Source of the DNA: Larix sibirica
Lineage: Eukaryota; Streptophyta; Pinopsida; Pinales; Pinaceae
Assembly (NCBI GenBank): GCA_004151065.3
Contig: NWUY0300004355.1
Coordinates: forward strand, 13,517 to 39,248
Direction of reading: 5' to 3'
Length of the DNA: 25,732 bases
The notes beneath the pieces were generated by a model. That model ran no database searches. It was not told the DNA's origin and saw nothing but the letters and a program-made list of their open reading frames with translations. This document shows positions 20,501-25,732 of this stretch, piece after piece. Within the stretch, counting starts at the first letter, position 1. Every line of letters starts with the position of its first letter. The position numbers and the translations under genes were made by a program.

Positions 20501-21652
20501 GTTAAGTTCTAATGATCTGGGCCTTATTGGAGCTGATCCTCAAGAATGGATTGTTATGTTAGATCTCAGTATTCTGTTGGTTGTCTCTTAAATCTGGATA
20601 AAGACAAGCTTGTTTTGATAGGAAATGAGAAGAATGGTATTTTAATTGCAAAGACAACCTATTCTAGAATTATTCAAGAAAGTTGTATCTACCCGCGGCA
20701 TTAGTGGTACAAAAGGTTATGGAGCTAGAAGATTCCTCTCAAATTTAAAAGTTTCTTATAGCATGATTTATAGGGAAGTCTTAACACATGGGATAACTTG
20801 ATAGGGAGAGGTTGGGTCGGGCCAAATTGGTGTATTCTTTGCAGGCTTTCCTCTGAATCAGTTATCCATTTATTCATGAATTGTAGGTTTGTTCAGGAAG
20901 TTCGGAAAATTTGTTGTGCAAATTTGAACTTAGGTTGTTCTTGGGATGTTCGTAACTTTGAGCAGTGTTTGCTAAATTGGTTCAAAATTTTTAAGAGATT
21001 TCTCTCTTTGCCCATATTTGTCTCTTGGGTGATTTGGCATACTCGCAATTGTGCTATTTTTCAGGAGAAAAATCCTGAGGTTCTCGTGAGTGTAGTGAGT
21101 ATTATGAAGCTGGCTTAAACTTATCAAATTGAGAAGGTTGTTTAGGGAGTTGATAGAGTCAGTCTTTTCTCCTTTGATGTCAGAAAGCCTATTCTTTTTT
21201 CTGATGGAGCTACACAAAATGGAATATGCGCAGCTGGAGGAGTAATATATTTAAATGATGATCATTACTTTACTCTGCATTTAAATTGTGGAAAAGGGAC
21301 AAGTATGAAGGCTGAACTAATGGTGCTCTGGTGTGTTCTGAAGATAGCAAATAATTTTGGACTGGTTAACCTTAAAATGTTTGGCGATTCTCATGTGACA
21401 ATTAAATGGGAAGCAGGAGATTTTAAGTTAAATGCTACATCTTTATGACAATGGTGTCAGCGTACAAGCAAGGAGATAAACATGCATGGGTTCATTGCTT
21501 TTGAACATATCTACAGAGAGTATAATTCTATGGCGGATAATTTATCCAAACAGGCTCTTGAAGGCTTAGAAGGTCATCTAGTGTGGGAAGAATGGTGGAA
21601 TGCCAACTTGCAAGAGATGGGAGTCTGTTATTTTTATGACTCGATTTCCTAG
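17521..21652 (+). pseudogene. LINE ORF2 relic: endonuclease, reverse transcriptase, RNase H
   Basis: About 1,377 codons, a normal length for plant LINE ORF2. Counting from ATG 17521: AP-endonuclease with LSLNVKGLG (4-12), catalytic Glu36 in QEK, NFYAPYN (106-112), GDLN (136-139), RLDRF (195-199) and DHWPI (223-227). Reverse transcriptase has TPGPDG, LIPKSN, FRPIALCN, KMDLEKA with catalytic Asp587 (19279), GFPLSPFLF, and FVDD with Asp693-694 (19597-19602). Changes from consensus are KAYY for KAYD and HGFPLSP for QGDPLSP. Frame shifts occur near 20180 and between 20433 and 20797. A zf-RVT-like region (WCILC...VIHLFMNC, about 20830-20885) follows, then RNase H with Asp at 21203, Glu 21314, Asp 21386 and Asp 21536. 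In-frame stops lie at 17557, 17770, 18007, 18430, 18442, 18817, 18841, 18964, 19678, 19744 and 19906, and later at 21116, 21143 and 21446. It ends at TAG 21650-21652. Confidence 0.92.
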
Positions 21653-21812
21653 ACTATGATAGGAGATTGTCTTTTGGCATAGTTTGAGCTTGTAGATTAA
21701 TAGCTCACTCTTTTTTGATCCCTTTTGTAACGGCTGTTATGTCGCGGTTTTATGCTTTCGAGATCTTGTGAAAAATCCAGAACTATCTTTGTACTATTTG
21801 ATTCAATGTGAA

Positions 21813-21813
21813 N
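21813..21813. other. Ambiguous base at the LINE / R2 junction
   Basis: The N separates the LINE tail (attcaatgtgaa) from the start of R2 (aaggagagac). As at 8723, it marks the exact point where the sequence returns to a copy of something present upstream. The bases before R1 (acatgtgaaaggagag) and before the N (caatgtgaa) share atgtgaa, which could have helped a false join. Confidence 0.85.
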
Positions 21814-22295
21814 AAGGAGAGACAAATTATTGTTTTCAAATATGAGAAGAATGAACACGATGATTAGAAGCATTGGGAGCTTCATCCAAAGAACTCACCA
21901 TGAGCGTTGGATGGTGAGTTCTTTGGATGAACTCACCATGAACTACTCCCTAATGATGATAATAAAGATAAATGGTGAAGACGATGTGAATCCATCCCTC
22001 ACCTTGAAGGGAGAGACAAGACCAACATACAAGAAAAAGAAATTGAAAAAGAAATTTTGCTTCATGTAAAGAATTGGATAAATAATACAAATTTTATCAT
22101 TAACGTGAAGGGGATTAAAGGGATTAAATTTGAAGGGAAAGGTTATATTTCAATGAAGGTTAATATCTTAATAACCCTTTTATGTTAACAAGTTAAAATA
22201 ATTTTTTTTTTCATATGAAAATGAAAAATGATTTAAAATTTCATATATATATAAAATATTAACCAAAACATATTAATAACCAAAATTTCAACTTA
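21814..22295. repeat. Direct repeat R2, right of the LINE
   Basis: Second copy of R1 (14803-15545), about 480 bases. It lacks the R1 piece of about 250 bases between gtgaat/aacgtga and the ggg(g)at...aaattt junction. After tttcaact the two copies part: R1 runs toward the LINE and R2 into aataatcattaaaa-type DNA. A short open frame (MRRMNTMIRS...) is not a recognisable protein. Confidence 0.8.
21882..21930. repeat. 20-bp perfect inverted repeat in R2
   Basis: tcatccaaagaactcaccat (21882-21901) is followed by its exact reverse complement at 21911-21930, with only a 9-base loop. The arms are identical to those in R1 although neighbouring bases differ. Confidence 0.85.
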
Positions 22296-22554
22296 TAATC
22301 ATTAAAAAAAAATCATCTTTCCATAGAATTAAACTAGTACATAACTTTAATTGTTAACTAATAATTTTTTGCATAATTACATAAAATACTTCTTTGAATG
22401 TATTATTCAAAATGTTGGAAATTACAAAATTGAATAAAATATTAGGACATGTTAATTTCTTTCACCCACTGAAAGAGGTCTAAGTGTTGTCTCCAAGTTT
22501 CGCATTACAATCGACCTCATATAAGTATTGAGGTGCTCACAAAGATAAAAACAT
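22296..22554. other. AT-rich stretch right of R2
   Basis: No gene is visible. The right part (about 22460-22554) may be the decayed 3' end of the minus-strand transposase that begins further right. Confidence 0.4.
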
Positions 22555-23663
22555 TCATGTGTTTAATTTTTCTAAACAAAGTTTAGATCTATCATCATTT
22601 TTTATGCTATTCAACTTAGAAAACCATTTTTCACAACTAGCAGGTTCTCCTCCACATAGCTGCCATGCCGCAATCATGTTTTTCTTTGGATATGCCCGAT
22701 CCAAAGTAATAGTAAAATTTTCCATTTCACCTTCATATTTTTCTATATCAATTATTGGCAAGTCTCCAATATCAATTTTTTCACATAGGTGTCTCAACCA
22801 TCATTTTGTTTCAAAATCTCTTTCATCCTCTTCTTCAAAGTATGAATCAGGACTAAATAGTTTTGCTGTATTGAATATAGGCAAATCTATAAACCTATCA
22901 TTGAGACAATCAATCAACTTTTGGACAAATGCTTTACCCAAGTGAATACAATCTTCCACGATACTTGACCCAAGTGAATTAGGTATAGGATCGAATATAG
23001 AAAATGCACATGTGAAGCACCTGTATTGTCACTAAACTCAAATTTTCCATGTAGTGTTTTCTTCAAGAGATATGAAACATGTTGAGAACCTACTCCAAAC
23101 ATATCTCGCAAGAATCTTTTACAAAGAAGCTCAATAAGAACATTTAATTGCATACCAATAGATATTATATCAATATGTTCCTCTTGAAATCATTGACTTA
23201 ACTTATTTAATTCAGTTAGAACATCTCGAAGCAAATGAATACAAAGCTGAACTTGAAATATTGTTCCCATTTGATACATTTTTCGACTCTTATCATATTT
23301 CCATTCTTGTAATAATGGTCGCATAATTTTGACAAGCCTATTCATCACTTGTCCCCTAGAAAGCCATCGTATTTGATGAATTTGGAGTACATGCAATCTA
23401 TCAATTTGAAATAAGTCCATTAAACCTTTAAGTTCTCCATGTCTCTTTGCATATTTTCCCAACCAAGGATATACTTTGTTGGCAAACTTGTCAATACAAT
23501 TAAACTCAAGAAAATAATTTGAAGTATATGTTATAGATAATGCCTCACAATGTGCTACACTGTGAATACACAACAATTGTGGCACTTCATGAATCAACTT
23601 AGCAGCTAAACCTTTGTGAATACCTCGCATAGATGAATCTCCATATGAACTAAATCCCACCAT
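22555..23663 (-). pseudogene. hAT-type transposase relic (C-terminal half, ZNF862/DUF4371-like)
   Basis: On the minus strand from 23663: MVGFSSYGDSSMRGIHKGLA, then LLCIHSVAH (HC-x-AH-type motif), IRWLSRGQV, a helical stretch ending LTELNKLSQ, a TGA at about 23190, then FQEEHIDIISIG...FGVGSQHVSYLL to a stop at 22914, followed by a frame change. The last piece (22797-22555) has EGEMENFTI, MIAAWQLCGGEPAS, CEKWFSKLNSIKNDDRSKL, matching the hAT C-terminal dimerisation region (ACERGFSKQNLIKN type). This order is that of the ZNF862/DUF4371-like hAT proteins common in plant genomes. The BED/TTF-type zinc-finger N-terminal half is missing and I saw no terminal inverted repeats. It is dead by truncation, stops and frameshift. 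Confidence 0.75.
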
Positions 23664-25732
23664 TTTATGTTTTCATAAATCCATTTAAGGTAATAATCCT
23701 GATAAGGATTCATACATTAATTATGCAGTACTATCCTCTAACGCACCCGAATTCGTTGTTAGCATTTTGAGGGAATGGGGTGTAAAAAATTTCATTTCCA
23801 ACATCCAACAAACAAATATGATATTCTTTTAATACTACTCATCATAGTTAGACATACTTATTAATTTGAAAATCATATTCTAATGGTTATTCACCCAATA
23901 AAAATCTTTTATCCTCACTACTTTAAAATATACTCATCGTGATAATATTGTGTGAATATCCCATCGTTTTTATGAGGGCGTGATACTCCAAAATTTCATG
24001 AAAGTTACTTTCCAAATTATCTCTCACACATATAAACTACACCTTCAACCATTCACAATTAGGATAATTTCTTTATGGCCACACCATGCAAGATTAACTA
24101 AGAATTTAAATCATAAAACATCATAACATAGGTCACGCATAATATACTTAACCTTCAATATAACTTGACCATTTGAAATATTACTCCTTTTCATCTATAA
24201 ACCTTTCCTCTGCATGAAACAAAACATTTGTACAACATAAATACTATCATCATGTCAATGGCATTGATCATCTGGATATGAATGCACATCCTTATAAAAT
24301 AAACTACCCACAATATCACTATACTAATCTCGTAAGAAAACTAGATACAAATATACTTCCATTAATATAGACTATCCTTACTATCTGTATACCATAAAAT
24401 CTACACATGTGAGTGAATCAATGACAAATATATATAGAATTTATGAACTTGACACTTCATCCTACAATTTACATATAACAATAGAATAGCTGAAAAGTAC
24501 TTCCTTGAAATAATTAGATTTGGGAGACTAAAGGCATCACTACAACTTTCCTTCCAACCATTTGACTCTCTGTCCGGTGTATATTTCTGTCATCGCGAGG
24601 CCACCCCTGACTAGGCAATGAATCCACTAGGGAAAATAATCTCTCTTACTCATTTATAACACAATAGAAAAATATTACATCCATAATAATACCCCAAACA
24701 TATATATAACTTGCATAAGTATATGTATGCTGATATAATTAAGATATTGGTGTTGGGCTAAGGCTTCATCCACCTAGTCTACACATAAATTGCATGCTCC
24801 ATTTATTGTCAAAGTATACTCACAAGTCTAGGGTCAACGGCGATGCCCTTTTCAAATTATTCAATCATAATCAAGATATATATAATTATATAATACCAAC
24901 ACTTTCAACAAGATAGGTTTAGGGATGCACCCTCTTAGTTTCATTCAGAGACAATTATAAAGTACACAGCGCAACAAGGACATTGGATCTCATCACCGAG
25001 AGACGAAAGTTTAGAATTATTACAAGTTATATAAATAAATAGTAATGGCATTGATTTTACATCACTAAGATGCCAAACCATGCCACCATTACAAGCCATA
25101 TCAATGCACAACTAGGAGGAAGAGAAATCGTTCGAACCTATTCCCACTACACTTCAGACATTATAAATCATTCCAGAAGAGGATCAACAATCGCTCTCTT
25201 CTCTCCATCGAGAGAGAGAGAGAGCTTGAATCCCACATTCCATGGGCCTCACATATCACCAACAAAATCACAAATGAAGGATTATCTCTCTCACTATAGA
25301 GAACTTGGCATCCTCTCCATAATCATTTAATCTAACAACACAACAATGAAAGGCGGTTTACATAAATAGAGAGCTGTCCACTTACCATTGTTGCACATAT
25401 ATGTATATTGTAAACTTAAAATAAAAGGATACGAAATAAATATTGAGCTTCTTGTGAGATCACATTAGTGGATCTTACCAGTTTCCTTGGAACATACATG
25501 GGTGAAATACATTCTAAAGTTACAATTACATCAACAATTGGTTGATTGGTTGGGGGGTCAGTATGCTTTATTGGTATACAATGTTAAATAGTTAGAAACC
25601 CATATAATATGGCCATCTTTTTCCAGTTAGCTTACACAAAATTTGGCCATCTTTTGCCCATTTTTTCCAAAGATAAAAGAAGTAGAACTCTATCAAATAA
25701 TCTAGGAAGGTCGCTAACATAATCATGGAAGC
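23664..25732. other. Non-coding stretch at the right end
   Basis: No gene is recognised. The sequence from about 23980 (tgatactccaaaatttc) onward has the look of a long terminal repeat of a plant Ty3/gypsy element (TG start, A/C-rich plus strand, acagcg...ttacaag patch near 24965-25030). I could not find a matching end, primer-binding site or second copy, so I do not call it. The short frame at 25070-25330 has no family features. Confidence 0.4.
25210..25224. repeat. (GA)n microsatellite
   Basis: A run of about seven GA units within tctccatcgagagagagagagagc. A simple repeat, useful as a marker only. Confidence 0.8.

Larger units (their letters stand above)
15560..21812 (+). mobile_element. 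LINE (non-LTR) retrotransposon, near full length, inactive
   Basis: The order is: possible 5' leader (about 15560-16010), ORF1 with a zinc knuckle, ORF2 with endonuclease, reverse transcriptase, zf-RVT-like region and RNase H, then a 3' tail of about 160 bases (21653-21812) containing tttgtaacggctgttatgtc and ending tgattcaatgtgaa. This is the domain order of plant L1-type LINEs. The left boundary is inferred from where similarity between R1 and R2 stops (about 15545), so it is approximate. The right end abuts the N at 21813; no poly-A tail and no target-site duplication could be found. Many in-frame stops and two frame changes make it inactive. Confidence 0.9.

Noticed and set aside
23980-25560. 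Ty3/gypsy solo LTR
   Set aside because: The TG-start-like sequence and composition are suggestive, but no matching end, primer-binding site, target duplication or second LTR could be found by eye.

Overview
The window looks like plant nuclear DNA, probably from a dicot or basal angiosperm, although I cannot name the species. It is AT-rich and gene-poor. It holds one clear host gene, a single-exon MINI ZINC FINGER (MIF) gene, and decayed transposable elements of families typical of plants: a LINE carrying an RNase H domain, a hAT-type transposase remnant and tRNA-like SINE traces. The only strong open reading frame without a break is MIF.

Layout. Positions 1-4500 are mostly non-coding. The exception is a possible minus-strand gene or gene relic at about 2005-2545, which I do not recognise but which contains a good-looking 104-nt intron. 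The MIF unit lies at about 4860-5490: a pyrimidine-rich leader, a 15-codon upstream ORF (4975-5022), and an 89-residue CDS (5120-5389). About 100 bases after the MIF stop a 3.2-kb AT-rich segment begins (5491-8722). It is followed, after one N at 8723, by a second copy of itself (8724-11760). The first part of the two copies has diverged. The last 1.7 kb appears identical apart from a 15-bp indel.

Positions 11761-14802 are non-coding, with small tandem repeats and a second tRNA-like motif. From 14803 to 22295 a roughly 6.2-kb LINE lies between two direct copies of a repeat (R1 14803-15545 and R2 21814-22295), each with a perfect 20-bp inverted repeat. The second N (21813) lies exactly where the LINE ends and R2 starts. 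The LINE has ORF1 (DUF4283-like region plus zinc knuckle) and ORF2 (endonuclease, reverse transcriptase, zf-RVT-like region, RNase H). The two overlap in a TAATG stop-start. ORF2 carries 11 in-frame stops over its first 2.6 kb with no net frameshift there. A broken hAT-type transposase fragment follows on the minus strand (22555-23663). The rest, to 25732, shows nothing I can call a gene.

No gene cluster or pathway is visible. The most informative structure is the pair of duplications that both restart at an N, which could be real tandem duplications or joins between alternative haplotype contigs. I found no convincing new biological system. The best leads are the LINE stop-start overlap, the two N-marked duplications and the uncharacterised spliced-looking locus near 2.2 kb.
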